Shown here in pieces: positions 13,501 to 24,629 of a stretch of DNA of 64,000 bases. Source of the stretch: Plumapathes pennacea (lineage: Eukaryota; Cnidaria; Anthozoa; Antipatharia; Myriopathidae); assembly GCA_964036295.1 (NCBI GenBank), contig OZ038467.1, positions 9,251,170 to 9,315,169 of the forward strand, read 5' to 3'. Made by a program: the position numbers and the translations under genes. The stretch's first letter is position 1, and every line of letters begins with the position of its first letter. Under the pieces are notes generated by a model. The model had not been told where the DNA came from. It saw only the letters and a list, made by a program, of their open reading frames with translations, and ran no database searches.

Positions 13501-14955
13501 CACTGCCATGCTAATTGGGGAGACTTGAAATGCAGAAACCAAATATCGTAAACTGAACGTAAATTTGTTAAGAATCCCAACTGGTCGGAGGCTAACCAGT
13601 TGGCTATTTACATAGTGTGGCCGAGGATTTGAACTCAGGGCTACCGTGTTGCAAATTCAGCTAGTGGTCAGAGCGGGACTTGAGCCTGGGACCTCCGGAT
13701 TTCAAGTCCGGCGCCCTAACCACTCGGCCACACTGCCTCCTTTTTTGACACACATTGCGCTTAAGCTTACTGTACCTCGCTCGTTTTCACTGACGCATAT
13801 CTCTTGTGCTTGATTATGTTCATAAATATGTTTTCCAGCAGAAAATAAACACCCAGGAAAATATATATTAAACAGAAAACTGTTTGCCCCTGAATGTTAT
13901 AACATTAGTTTCCATTTATTCAATCAATTCCCTTTGCTTAGAGCAGTATGTTTTCTATCTGTATTATTTAGGCCTTGTCCTGGCCCCGGATATGCCTGGA
14001 TATGCTGCCACTAAACACGCTGTTGTCGGATTAACAATCAACATGGAGGTATGAATGGGCTAATACTTCGATTCGCAAGTCATAAAGTTCAGCATACCTG
14101 AAACATCGACTTTCATCTCTTTTTATCTTAGGGTTACAAAAAAACTGAAGGAATCCGTGTGAATTGTGTCTGCCCCTCTTTCACCGATACGGCATTGCTG
14201 CAAAACAACCGCGTACTTTCCGCCCAGTATGATTCAACCGTTCAAGTGATCCGCAACCTGGGAATCATGAGGTGGGTATAATCTCCTTCGCTTTCTCCCA
14301 CTGCTGATTCAGGTCTCTTCTTTAGAGCGGTTTTCGGATGACTTTCGAAAGTAATTGTGTGATTGCTTTGGTTTTGCGTTTGCTTCGCTTTCGGATTGGT
14401 CCACACGAGTTTGTCAGCATGCTCAGCCAATCAGGAACAAAACCAAAACCAAAACCAAACACTTCTCACGTAAGCGATGGCGTGTACTCGCACTGCTGAC
14501 TGGAAAGTAAAACCAATCGCAAGACCAAACGCAAATTACTTTGGCTTCCAATTGGCTGAACTGTTTTCTCTCAGTCTCTGTGATTGGCCTGTGTGATTAC
14601 TTTGGTTTTGGTTTTCGACAGTCATCCGAAAACGGCTCTAAAGTAAACCTAATCGTAAATGTTTCTGTTGCTTGGGTAGTCGAAAGTGTTTTCTTACAGA
14701 CTTTGTGATTGTCGTTGACTTTGATTCTGGTTTTACGAACGTCATCCGAAAACCGCTTTTACATGAAGTATCTAGCAATAATTGCTACAAACGTAATAGC
14801 TATTTACACTTGCTTGCGTTGTTTTGAATTTAAGGCCTGAACTGGTGGCCCTGGGAGTCATCGAACTGATTGAAGACAAAAGTAAATACGGAGCTGTACA
14901 GATGATAACCAAACGCAAAGGCATCCAGTACGCCAGGAGACCGTCCAAACTCTAA
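10575..14955 (+). CDS. HPGD: Short-chain dehydrogenase, 15-hydroxyprostaglandin dehydrogenase-like
   Basis: Seven exons join in frame: 10575-10679, 10978-11101, 11560-11687, 11911-12010, 13972-14048, 14132-14271 and 14835-14955. They give a complete protein of 264 residues, against 266 in human HPGD. The Rossmann nucleotide motif VVTGGAQGIG is at residues 13-22, NNAG at 94-97, and the catalytic set is Ser150, Tyr163 and Lys167 (YAATK), with the Ser-Tyr spacing of HPGD. HPGD oxidises the 15-hydroxyl of prostaglandins and related hydroxylated fatty acids with NAD+ in the cytosol. The start ATG sits in a CAACATGGCGG context. Family and fold are clear; substrate is inferred, since other SDRs share these motifs. 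Intron 4 is 2 kb and full of transposable elements. Confidence 0.9.
12374..12684. mobile_element. CCAAT-rich MITE family, copy 1
   Basis: The left end GAGCTGTTTTCGGATGGCTG and the right end, an inverted imperfect copy ending TTCTA, bracket a body with several CCAAT/ATTGG words. It is a member of the family described at 14325-14638. It lies in intron 4 of the HPGD-like gene. An open frame at 12326-12802 is repeat-derived. Confidence 0.6.
13059..13271. mobile_element. MITE with GGGCCGA termini and AAG target duplication
   Basis: The left end GGGCCGAGTTTTTAAACAAAG is mirrored by an imperfect inverted copy at the right end. AAG flanks both sides (13056-13058 and 13272-13274). It is inserted in the foldback element. 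A related, more diverged sequence lies near 35890-36080. Confidence 0.65.
13495..13736 (-). mobile_element. tRNA-Ser-derived SINE
   Basis: Read on the minus strand from 13736, the head has an A box (TGGCCGAGTGG), an anticodon-like arm CCGGA-CTTGAAA-TCCGG with anticodon TGA, and a B box-like GGCTCAAGTCC. The two acceptor-stem halves do not pair well, so it is not a functional tRNA. It continues into a non-tRNA body with GGTTAGCCTCC and CCAGTTGGGATTCTTAAC words, as expected of a SINE. The body may belong to a widespread metazoan SINE domain, but that is from memory and unverified. The 3' limit is approximate. Confidence 0.65.
14325..14638. mobile_element. CCAAT-rich MITE family, best copy
   Basis: Terminal inverted repeats beginning GAGCGGTTTTCGGATGACT close a 314-bp element flanked by TA on both sides, consistent with a Tc1/mariner-type MITE. 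The body holds about five CCAAT or ATTGG pentamers. It lies in intron 6 of the HPGD-like gene. Related copies lie at 12374, 24972, 29866, 41022, 41573 and 58164. Confidence 0.7.
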
Positions 14956-15002
14956 TTCTCACATTCCTCGACCGTTTGTGAGTGAGCACTTGTTTTAACC
15001 GA

Positions 15003-15008
15003 AATAAA
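15003..15008 (+). terminator. Poly(A) signal of the HPGD-like gene
   Basis: AATAAA lies 48 bp after the stop codon. Confidence 0.6.
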
Positions 15009-15110
15009 CAATGTGAAGTGTACAATGTGATTGACACCGAGTACCGATAATCAGGCAGCCCTGTCCAAAGCACACTTTAAAAAAATGAAAAAAATACAGC
15101 AACCATGCGA

Positions 15111-15560
15111 ACACTGCTATTAGAATGTACTCATAAAGAACTTTTATTTGAGTGGTGACACTTTTAGGTTTCATTTGACAGTTTAGTTGTTTGAAGTGGA
15201 CACTGCTATTAGAATGTACTCATAAAGAGCTTTTATTTGAGTGGTCACACCTTTAGATTTTATTTGACAGTTTAGTTGTTTGAAGTGAACACTGCTATTA
15301 GAATGTACTCATAAAGAACTTTTATTTGAGTGGTCACACCTTTAGGTTTCATTTGACAGTCTAGTTGTTTGAAGTGAACACTGCTATTAGAATGTACTCA
15401 TAAAGAACTTTTATTTGAGTGGTCACACCTTTAGATTTTATTTGACAGTTTAGTTGTTTGAAGTGAACACTGCTATTAGAATGTACTCATAAAGAACTTT
15501 TATTTGAGTGGCCCGTCATACCTTTAGATTTTATTCGACAGTTCAGGAGTTGAAAGTGAC
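15111..15560. repeat. Five-copy tandem array of an 89-bp unit
   Basis: The word ACACTGCTATTAGAATGTAC starts at 15111, 15200, 15289, 15378 and 15467, giving an exact 89-bp period. Units differ by a few substitutions. A sixth degenerate unit follows to about 15620. A single related monomer lies at 37979-38060. Confidence 0.92.
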
Positions 15561-15620
15561 TGTTAGAAGCTTTGATTTGAGTGGCAACGCCTTTAGGTTT
15601 CAAGCAAATAGTTCAGGGTT

Positions 15621-16410
15621 TAAATGACAAGGCCTTTTGCAGAGAAATGTCTTGTATCGTATGAGGCACATTAGATAGCGTAGTTTCGTATTTCATCTCT
15701 AAAAGAGCCGGAATTAAAACAAGTGGCATACATTTTTAGATGGTAGTCTTTAACCAATATCCTTTTACCTCCAAGATAAGAATAAGAGATTATAAATTGT
15801 AAGCTGGAAAAAAGATTCGCTTGTTACTCAATAGTTGACTGTCTTCGGCATTGAAACTACAACTTTCTGTGTAGGATTCTTGGGGCATCTTTTGAAGGAG
15901 TGAGCTACAAAGCTACAATATTATAGCTGCTTGGGAGGTGGCCCCGGGATTTCCGGTCAAAACGTTGGTGAAACTTTGCTTTTAGAAGTCAGAACATATT
16001 ATTTTGAAATTTGCTCGGGGAAAAGCTAACGTGATATGCATACTCAATTTTGTGTATAAATCAATTTGGTTCTACTCACGTTCGACAACTGACAGACGAA
16101 CTTCTTTTTAGTTCCTACAGGGGAGGTTTTTCCGTCAAGCAACCCGCGTCTAAGACATTGCAGGAAAAACCGATAAAATTTGGACTGGGTTATTTACGCG
16201 TGCGCAAGAAGACAAATGAGTTCTGGGGGTTGACGTTCGAAAGTCAGTTTGGCAACTGACTTTCGAACGTCAGTATTGACGAGAAACTCAACAGAGTTTC
16301 TCGTTAATACTGTCACTTGTTAGAGTCTCCTCTTCCCTACCCCCTTCCCCTTCGTCAGACTTTTGTCACAGCTAACTTACTGGCTCAGAACTCCTGCATT
16401 GCAGGCTAAT
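15621..16410. other. Intergenic DNA without a supported gene
   Basis: No convincing coding sequence was seen. The paired hairpins at 16231-16312 are described separately. Confidence 0.55.
16231..16312. repeat. Two adjacent perfect/near-perfect hairpins
   Basis: A 19-bp perfect stem (TGACGTTCGAAAGTCAGTT and its complement) with a 4-base loop occupies 16231-16272. It is followed at once by a 19-bp stem with one mismatch (CAGTATTGACGAGAAACTC) and a 4-base loop, 16271-16312. No T-tract or gene end is associated. Confidence 0.85.
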
Positions 16411-16412
16411 TG

Positions 16413-16436
16413 CTTGTGACGTCACAAGCTATAAAA
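16413..16436 (+). promoter_or_regulatory. Palindromic CRE next to a TATA-like box
   Basis: A 16-bp perfect palindrome centred on TGACGTCA (16413-16428) is followed by TATAAAA at 16430-16436. It could drive the weak ORF at 16578, or it may be chance or repeat-borne. Confidence 0.35.
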
Positions 16437-16577
16437 TGCAGCGATTTTTTTTTTTTTTATTTTTCTGGGTTAGAGATCTGCATGCGATGATTGGTTGATA
16501 TTATCATGTGATTTGTGATGACTTTGCGATCACGTGACTTGTCGAGCAAGCAGTTTCGCCATTTTGAAGACAGCAAG

Positions 16578-16919
16578 ATGTGGGAGGTGGACTTGTGTGT
16601 TGCTTGCCTTAGTTGGCTCTGTGGATTATTTTATGGACCGCTCATCTTACTTACAAACGCATACGCCAGCTGCGGTAGACCCATACTAAATTTCATTGAG
16701 CGGTTTTGGCTTGGGTCGGTCCGTTCAGCCTCAAAAGCCATATTGAAAGCCATGAAAGCAAATGCAATGAACTTATCAATGAACTGCATAACTATGCACA
16801 ACTGTACAGAAATGTACGAAGAATCTGATATCCAGAACCTGGAGAACTTGAAGGAACAAGCTGAACGAAGGCGCTCGAGATACAAAGACGAGAACCTGTG
16901 TAAAGACGGCGATTCTTGA
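16578..16919 (+). CDS. Hypothetical small protein, unrecognised
   Basis: A 113-codon frame starts at ATG 16578; an upstream in-frame ATG at 16515 would add 21 residues. The product begins with a hydrophobic, Cys-containing stretch (CVACLSWLCGLFYGPLILL), so it may be membrane-associated, and ends in a charged helix (EESDIQNLENLKEQAERRR). A CRE/TATA-like pair lies about 145 bp upstream. I recognise no family, and a chance ORF is a real alternative. Confidence 0.25.
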   Translation: MWEVDLCVACLSWLCGLFYGPLILLTNAYASCGRPILNFIERFWLGSVRSASKAILKAMKANAMNLSMNCITMHNCTEMYEESDIQNLENLKEQAERRRSRYKDENLCKDGDS

Positions 16920-16941
16920 CAAGCGCTTGATAGCGGATTAT

Positions 16942-18348
16942 ATGGAACTGTTTAGTATGAGGGTGAACTTGAAGGTACTTTGTATTCTTTTACTTTGTAT
17001 TATTCTTGCTGATACAAGTAAAGCGTCAGAAAATCTGACTTTTGTTTGGAATCAAAATTTCACTCTGCGTGCATTTATGTTGTTGTTGCGACATTTTGGC
17101 TCGGTGCCATGAAGGTCAAACAATCAGTGGAACAGATGGCGTTATTATTTGAAAATTGGGAAATGGCTGAGGAAAAAGTGACCGTTGGTAGATCTTGCTT
17201 CGCTCAGTTTTATTGTATTCCCACAAATGTTTATGTGAAAGAAAACCGAAGTCCTCCAAGACGAAGTCGTGAGACAAGCCACGTACCATTGAATTACCTT
17301 TCACGCATTTTGAACAAGAGTAGAAAAGCAGGCGACTAATACAAGAATACATTTCAAAGAATGTCCCAAAGTCGTCAAAAGTTCATGATTATACCCGAGC
17401 TTACGTACTTCACAATGCTAATGCGTTCCGTGAACGTGCATGTAAACAACATGGAAACAATAAAAAAGCCACAGATGGAAATGGAAAGAGAAAATTAGGA
17501 TCACTAAACCATCGCTGCGAGAAAGCTAGAAGCTCAAAAAGAAGATTGCCAAAAGTAACCGAGGTGCTAAGATACGTTTGTATTTTAAAATGTGTTAAAA
17601 CACAGGCATTGCAAGATCAGACGTATTCAGAGATCAAAATCACAGAACCAAGTACAATGGGTTTTCTCTGTCAAGGGATATAGAAAAAAATTCCGGTCCT
17701 TCAGTTGTTGATCCAAACAAAACGATCATCGCGGAAGCCATACTTTAAGAGCGATTTTGGCTTGCATTGTTTTTAAGCGTCGGAAGACTTGAAAATAGCC
17801 GTACACAAATGCTTGATGTGTTACCAGCGGGACCCCCGTAAAGTACGAAGGGTTGTGTTTTGCAAATGCTCGATTAAAGATACCGCTTCAACCAATGTAT
17901 CTGTGTTCTGAGCAATATTTGTGTGAAAGAACATCGAATAAGTAGCAGAAGACGTGTCGAAACTTGATAGAACTTGAACTTTTTCCTGCGGGCAGAGCGT
18001 CTCCCTTTGTCGGAAACTCTGCGGCTTTGTGTAACGCGCGGCGTATACGAACAGTCGGCGTTTAACTTCGTTTTGCGTGCAGTAAAGGTTCTTTGTTTAT
18101 TGTCTGAGGATATTGAATTACTAATAGGATTGAGGCAAATATCACGCGAGATTAAGATACAAGATCTGTCAATGAAATGTCACGAGCATAATATCATAGA
18201 ACGGGGAATCACGAATCATCAGCTACTTAGCTTTCACTCACGCCGCTTTAACAAAAGCAGGAAAGACCGGCAGGCGATTACATCGAGAATATTTGTCACT
18301 GAATACCTCGAAGTCTTCAAGGTTGATATCCAACTATCCGAGCCGTAA
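16942..18348 (+). pseudogene. Decayed, internally duplicated ORF remnants
   Basis: Frames at 16942-17112, 17046-17339 and 17974-18348 show hydrophobic leader-like starts (e.g. KVLCILLLCIILADTSKA) but break quickly. About 17225-17400 and 17910-18330 look related: both contain TTGTGTGAAAGAA-like text, a following GAAGACG(A/T)GTCG motif and an NKSRK-encoding stretch. This suggests an old duplication of a sequence that has lost its frame. No family was recognised. Confidence 0.25.
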
Positions 18349-18574
18349 TTGTTCGCTCCACAAGCCCGTGATGCACGCCTTTGTTGTCACGGTATTCAAA
18401 CGTCTGCAGCTTCCGATAGAGATTAATTTCGTATCGACCCAGAATTTTGCGTTAAAGCTTAATGCATAGCAGTCTTGAACATATTAGTGATCAGACTTGT
18501 ACATGTAGGATGCGTAATGTCTGAGATGGCTTTTTCATACGAAGTAATTTCATCATGGGAAGTGTCATGTTTTA

Positions 18575-18907
18575 GGCCCCGTCCACACTACGCCGGATAA
18601 ATTTGAAAACGCAACTTTATTCTTACGGTTAGGAAAACGCTCTTCAAAGTGGATAAATTTGAAAACGACGGCCTTGCGTTTTGGTGTGGACGAAAAACAT
18701 TTTGAAATAGGAACTTTTCGAAAACCCTGACTCACGTGGTCACGTCAAGTGGTTTCAAAGATTGTCAGGGACGTTTGTAGAGCAATAACAATACATTTGG
18801 GCCCGGAAACATTTTATCCGTTTTCCAGTGTGGACGGAAAACATTTCTTGCGTTTTCAGAGTGAAAGTTGCGTTTTCAAATTTATCCGGCGTAGTGTGGA
18901 CGGGGCC
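18575..18907. mobile_element. MITE, PIF/Harbinger-like, TTA target duplication
   Basis: A 333-bp element has long inverted termini starting GGCCCCGTCCACACTACG and continuing for over 40 bp. TTA flanks both ends. It shares its GGCCCCGT ends with the element at 1308-1458. Confidence 0.8.
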
Positions 18908-20354
18908 TTAATGTGCTACAGCTACTTGAACATGATGCACACGCTGGGAAGATGAGATAAGGCTATTACGCTGTCTTACAGCTACTTAAGATGTCGGGTA
19001 TTCCCCAGTCAATCCCATTACAAAATGACAACACAGTTCCTCCACAAAACATGTCAGCTTGAAAATTCACTCAACAAGGTTGCCAGGTTGTATAGAAAGC
19101 GTCACACAAGTACTGTCACGTGCATCGGAAAGCAATGAAAACTGGGTTGTTGCAAACGAAGAATATTCCTACGGGGCCTTCGATAATTGTTTTCTCTCAA
19201 TTATTATAATACACTTTTTCGTGAATATCTGTTTGACCGAAATTAGAAGAAAAGAGGGCAAGAAAAATAAAGGGAGCTCTTGGATCCGTCATTTGCAAAA
19301 ACTGACTCGGCTATAATATCTTTTGCATATAAACGCACGACAAAAGTTCCTCTCCCGGGACCCCGCGTGTCTCTATTCATTGTACTAATGACGTCACAAG
19401 CGCACTGGCCACGGGCCTGTCTTGTTAATTTGAATCCTGCGCGTCGTGTACCTTCGTCAACTCAGTACGTTTCTGGGAGCCTAATATTTTTTTCTTTGTG
19501 TCTGTGTGTATGTGTTTAACCGACGTCAGCCGTAAGTTGTCAGTTATTCAACATAACTTTCGAACTGGAGTGTCAAATGATTACACACTGATGGGAGAAA
19601 CTGTAAATGAAAATGAAAAGTTCTCAACTAGTCAGTTGTGATAATTACAGTTTCTATTTTTCCATAGCCGAGTGTTCCTGCATGTTTTATTTTTTATTTG
19701 ATAGATAAAAACATGGCTGGGTTATTAAAAATAAACAGATTACGATTAAAAAATATAATAGAAATTATAAAAGGCACCTGTTCAGCACACTGAGCACAGT
19801 CGGACGATGCTCCCAGTAGCAAACAAGCTCTCACATCACCCAGTACAAATGTTTTCATCGGTCCTGTTTTTGGTTCATTAGGATCGGATCGTCTACTCAA
19901 AAGCATTCTTCAATGTAAGTTTGTATACTGTGTTGTTTAAGTTCTTACAGATTTACACGAACTAAGAGGTCACGTTGCTTTCTTACATAATCATTTAAAC
20001 TATACAAGGCGAAAAAAATTACTTTGCTTAATGGCTTGCATGCATAAATGAACGTATTGCATTGGGTAGCGAAGGTTTCTGTTTCATCCAGGTTCCTTCA
20101 GTTTGTGACAGTCTAGCATTAGGAAATGACCATTGTTCACAATTTTTAGTGAAGATTATAATTTGCCGAAATTCACCCCGATCGATGGCTGACATGATAT
20201 TTATTGTTTGTTGACCGACGATTGAGAACTTCCACCTTCACAGTTCATGATTTGGAGGTTTCGCCTTGACAGAGTTAAATATTGCTACTGATAGAACCAT
20301 GAACTCCATTCAACAGTTCCATGATTTGGAGATCTTTCATTTAACAGTTTCGCC

Positions 20355-20491
20355 GCGTTCACATGCACTTACTGCCCAAGTCTAATGTGAACACTCGGTT
20401 TTATCGCCATCTGTTTTGTTTTGTTTTTTGTCTTGTTTTTAGCTTTGCTTTGCTTTGTTTTTGTGCCGGGTACCAAGTGTGAACGCGGCCT
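20355..20491. mobile_element. Short MITE with GCCGCGTTCACA termini
   Basis: The left end GCCGCGTTCACATGCACTT and an imperfect inverted right end (AAGTGTGAACGCGGCC) bracket a T-rich, non-coding 137 bp. The ends resemble those of the element at 3823-4064. The target duplication is unclear. Confidence 0.55.
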
Positions 20492-22180
20492 TAGAGTTTC
20501 TGGGCTCAATCAAGTTTGCAGTTCAGCTCGGAACATTGACCACCGAAGTTGCGAGCGAGCATGTGGTATGAATTAAATGACAGCAGTTGTGGTGGCAACC
20601 TTCTAAAACCTTTCTTGCATTTCTTGGATCAGGCACAAATCGTCTCCGCGAATCGGTCTTATCGTGTCACGTGAATCCAAGTGCAAACCTGTTTTACAAG
20701 TACGACATGGAACCGAAGTGATATTTCAACTGTGTTGCCATATTCGGTCACTCGCAACTGTAAAATCCCCTAATGGTCTTAGACACCAAATCTCTAGCGT
20801 GTTATTGGTGGAATCTTGACATGTGACCCAAGAACGTTATTATCCGAGAAACACTGTGAAACCCCTCTGGTGAACTGTCAAACGTTTGAAGGATACTAAA
20901 GAAATCAAAATAAATAAAATACTTTTGGCTTCGGAATTGTGCACGGATATTTGTCCTTGGACTTTATCCGTTCCTCGAAGCAGTCACAGATAATAGTCAC
21001 TGACAACAGATAACCGTGTATATTTCCTCACCAAAAGTAGTCTATTGTATATATAATTCTGCTTTGTTTAAGCCGCCAATTTAGAGATATAACACATGAA
21101 GCTTTTCATAGAGTAAATTCAGCAGTCGGCAGCTGTAATACGTTGCGTTCACTATTGGCATAATGATTTGTATATTATTAAAATACAGAGAACACTTGAG
21201 CCACTCAAAGATATATTACAACACTCAAAGAACGAGATACAAGGTTGCTAAAAATCTGTTTCATTATTCTAAAGTATCATGTGTACATCCGAAATAAATT
21301 TGGTCAGACAATTCTTCAGTTGTTAATTCTTCCGCCAACAAGCGCTTTGTTTTCCCCAAATTTTACTTTAAAATTTGAAGTTATCCGGTGCAATCTGACT
21401 CCTGAGAAACGCATTTGCGCAAACAAAGATACACAGGCAATTTCCGTGGATTAGCTTTTAGTAACAGTGTCTGGAGAAAGTAGAGTGGGTTGTCTTACAG
21501 TGTTTACCACGATAACATCCGGACAACATGCGAAAGTAACAAAATTCAAAAGGTCGCCGATAATTTAATTTTCTTAATGCATGTTTTTGACTCTGTAGCT
21601 TTCCTGGCTAGAAAGTAAATTCGTTTTTCGCTTTCGTGAACACATTATTACTACCTTGAAAAAAAAAAAAAAAAAAAAACCCGCCAGTTGTGGTTATAGA
21701 ATCAGTCGGGTTGGTATATGACAATGTCTATAAAGTTTTTGAATAACAAATCTTAACGTTAACAAAACACTTAGCAATTCCTTTTTTTCGTTAATGACGA
21801 CGCGTTCCTATAAGGACTTCTTTGACACATTTGTTTCGAATAATGTATGCCCCCACTTTTACGAGAGAAAGGAATAAATGAAGCATTAATGAATATGCTG
21901 AAAGCTTGTCGAAGATTCCAGACTAAATGGCAAAGATCGTTGCTTGCAATAATTTAGCCGATAGCGGCCTAAACTAAGTCTATATATATATATAAGATTG
22001 GTAACGCTGGACACTTTCTGAATGCATATTCTATTAAGGTAGCATTTTCTACACGTTAGACCTCAGAAAAATCACGAAGACGACAGGCAGCTGATATGGA
22101 AACAAACGAGGTGAGGATTTAGACCGGTTCGGTTTCATCCAGTATGCGAAGATTGAAAGAGTCGCGCTAACTCCCCTTTT

Positions 22181-22327
<147 letters not shown>

Positions 22328-22796
22328 TTTGCTTTTCAAGAGTATCGCAAAGAGTTTTTTTCACAAATGTGATGGACTCTGATACAAAAACGAAGACAAC
22401 GACCGTTTTCGTTGTTGGCGGTTATCGCTAGAACTTCACCAATATCTTTCTGTGGTCGTGGGGAAGACAATTTTATTATAATTATTCAGCTGGCTGGATC
22501 ACGAGACTTGATCGTAGTCATACATATATATGCATTGCGTTCTTGTGAGAATTAAGCCTGCAAAGCTTTACACTCTTTAAAATTTACATTTATTTTTTTT
22601 TACATATTTTTGCAGTTTTTAGTTAAGTATCGACAGCCGGAAACAAGAGAATGAAGGTCTTAATCAATGACTCCTCTTTGAAACCATAAGCCATTGCAGG
22701 GTCTAGTGTTGGATTTACATTTCCCTTGTAACCTGTCTCTCCTCCTAACATAGCCAGGACAACGTGTAAACCCTGACCAACAATAACTCCTCAGAC

Positions 22797-24605
22797 ATGG
22801 CGGACAACGAGTACGCTGTCAAGCAGAACATATTCCTTGGCATCTGTGTGTGTCTGTCGGCGATAGTCACCCTCGCAGTGAACCTGAATGCCATCTTTTA
22901 TCTGCTGGTGTTCAAAACAGGCTCATTCAACCGACAATCATACAACAACCTGCTAATGGGTCTCCAAGCCATCATGGGAGCGTGCTTGGGCCTATTGGGC
23001 TACACATGGACCGCAGCCGGCCTTCTGACGGGAACCTGGCCTGCAGCAAATATCGGCTGTTCTGCCGCTACTTTCTTCCTTCTCTTCTTCGGCACCATGG
23101 ATGTTCTAATCACGCTACTCATGTCCGTGGAGAGACTCATCGCGTTGAAGTTCCCCTATCGTTACAAAGAGCTCATTACGTACGAGAAGATCCTGGTGGC
23201 TCTCGCGTATTTATTCGTTCACGGAGCGGCGCTTTCAGGCCTTCCACTTTTCCTCGATTCCGTGGAGCTAACGAAGGAACCGATCGCCATGTGTCTCTAC
23301 TCAATCTCGTCTCATAGCACAAATGAGAAAGTGGTAGTGCATGCCTTTGTGATCAACTTTTCGCTTTGTTTGGTCTGCATGCTCACTTGCAATGCTTTTG
23401 TGTTAGGTGCTCTGAGGCAAATGCAAAACACTGTAAGTACAACGCGCCACCTCGAGAGTAGGGATCGAGAGTCTGTTATATTCTCCAAGATGACGGGTAT
23501 GATGGCTTGTGCATATCTTCTGTGTTGGCTGCCTGTCGTGGTGAGTACGGCCTCCATAGTGTCATTCATTCATTCATTCATTCATTCATTCATTTTTTTT
23601 TTTTTTTTTTTTTTTCGTTTTTGCCTCTTTTTGCTCGGTTGGTATTGATAGAAGGTATCCTATTAGCCCGGACCCAAAAGCACGACTACACTAGTTCTAC
23701 GGCACTCACAATAAAAATTCTCATAACCACTCGAGAAGAAAATGCATGAGTATGTGAGTAAGTTTTTATTTAATTGATATGCCAATCAGGAAGGCTTTCA
23801 GCTGCACAGCAAACTATCGGCTAATGCCACGATCTGCGTACTACAATGATCAATCTACATGAGAGACTAAGAGAGAAGTTTGAAGTTGAACTCTCATCTA
23901 TAAATCAATATTTTAAATTTTTAATGATTCAGTTCTTTTTTTTCTTTACCAAACTTGGCATTCTATTCACAATGGGATTGAAATAGGAATCTTAATCAAG
24001 CTTTAAATAACTGAGCCCTTAGTAGAACCCCTAGTGAGCCCCTAGTGTTATAAGTTCACTTCCTTAAGCCGCCTGTTAGGGCGCGAGGTAAGACAGAGAC
24101 TGCAGAACGTTTCACCAATTCTGGATGCCACATGTCAGTGAAGTTACAAATGTTTGTCAACTCTACCCTGTTATACCGTATTCTTTTAGGATTCGATCCT
24201 AAAATTGGGCAAATGTTCGGTCAGTGTTCTGGTAAGACAGGTTTGCACTGTGCATGCGACTTTTGTTTATGAGTTTAGACAGTTCTCGATCGTAATTTGC
24301 AAGATATTTATCGTTTAATATTCTGTTTTCAGGTGCGGGTTTTGGTCATTTACTACATCGACTGGCGAAACATCTACTTTGACATCTTTGTTTTCTCGAT
24401 GTCTTCCGCTGACCCCTTCGTTCATCCTGTCACATGTCTACTGATGAGCCAGCGATACCGCGCAGGTTACAAGGCGACACTGTACAGATTTATCAACAAG
24501 TTCAGGGAAACATGCCTCAGAGCCAGATCTACGCCACGGGTGGATCCAATCTCTATAGTAAGCACATCGAACACGAATAATGTTAGTTTGAGTACTGTGA
24601 ACTAA
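22797..24605 (+). CDS. Class A (rhodopsin-like) G protein-coupled receptor, orphan
   Basis: Two exons, 22797-23540 and 24333-24605, join in phase 0 to give 338 residues. Hydrophobic segments match seven transmembrane helices. TM3 is followed by ERL in place of DRY (VERLIAL). TM3 and extracellular loop 2 each carry a Cys able to form the usual disulfide (NIGC; AMC). TM6 has CWLP. TM7 has DPFVHP in place of NPxxY, and there is no retinal-binding Lys, so it is not an opsin. The DP in TM7 recalls prostanoid receptors, but this is too little to assign a ligand. The tail is short and Ser/Thr-rich (STSNTNNVSLSTVN). The intron begins with an ATTC microsatellite and T run. Confidence 0.88.
23562..23615. 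repeat. ATTC microsatellite and poly-T tract in the GPCR intron
   Basis: ATTC/TTCA units are followed by about 23 T, starting some 20 bp after the exon 1 splice donor. Confidence 0.9.
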
Positions 24606-24629
24606 AAGGCATAACGTGTAGACCTTTTT

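Larger units (their letters stand above)
12915..13815. mobile_element. Foldback element with nested insertions
   Basis: The word GTGAAAACGAGCGACGCA occurs near 13021 and 13287 and in inverted form near 13427-13443 and 13778-13795. It is mixed with AAGCGCAAGCGCAAGCA-type words, so the region folds back on itself. A MITE (13059-13271) and a SINE-like sequence (about 13495-13736) interrupt it, which makes the foldback element the oldest layer. Confidence 0.55.

Noticed and set aside
13665-13736. Functional tRNA-Ser(TGA) gene
   Set aside because: The acceptor-stem halves do not pair and the sequence continues into a SINE-like body.
22797-24605. Opsin identity for the GPCR
   Set aside because: TM7 lacks the retinal-binding lysine and the motif order does not match opsins.
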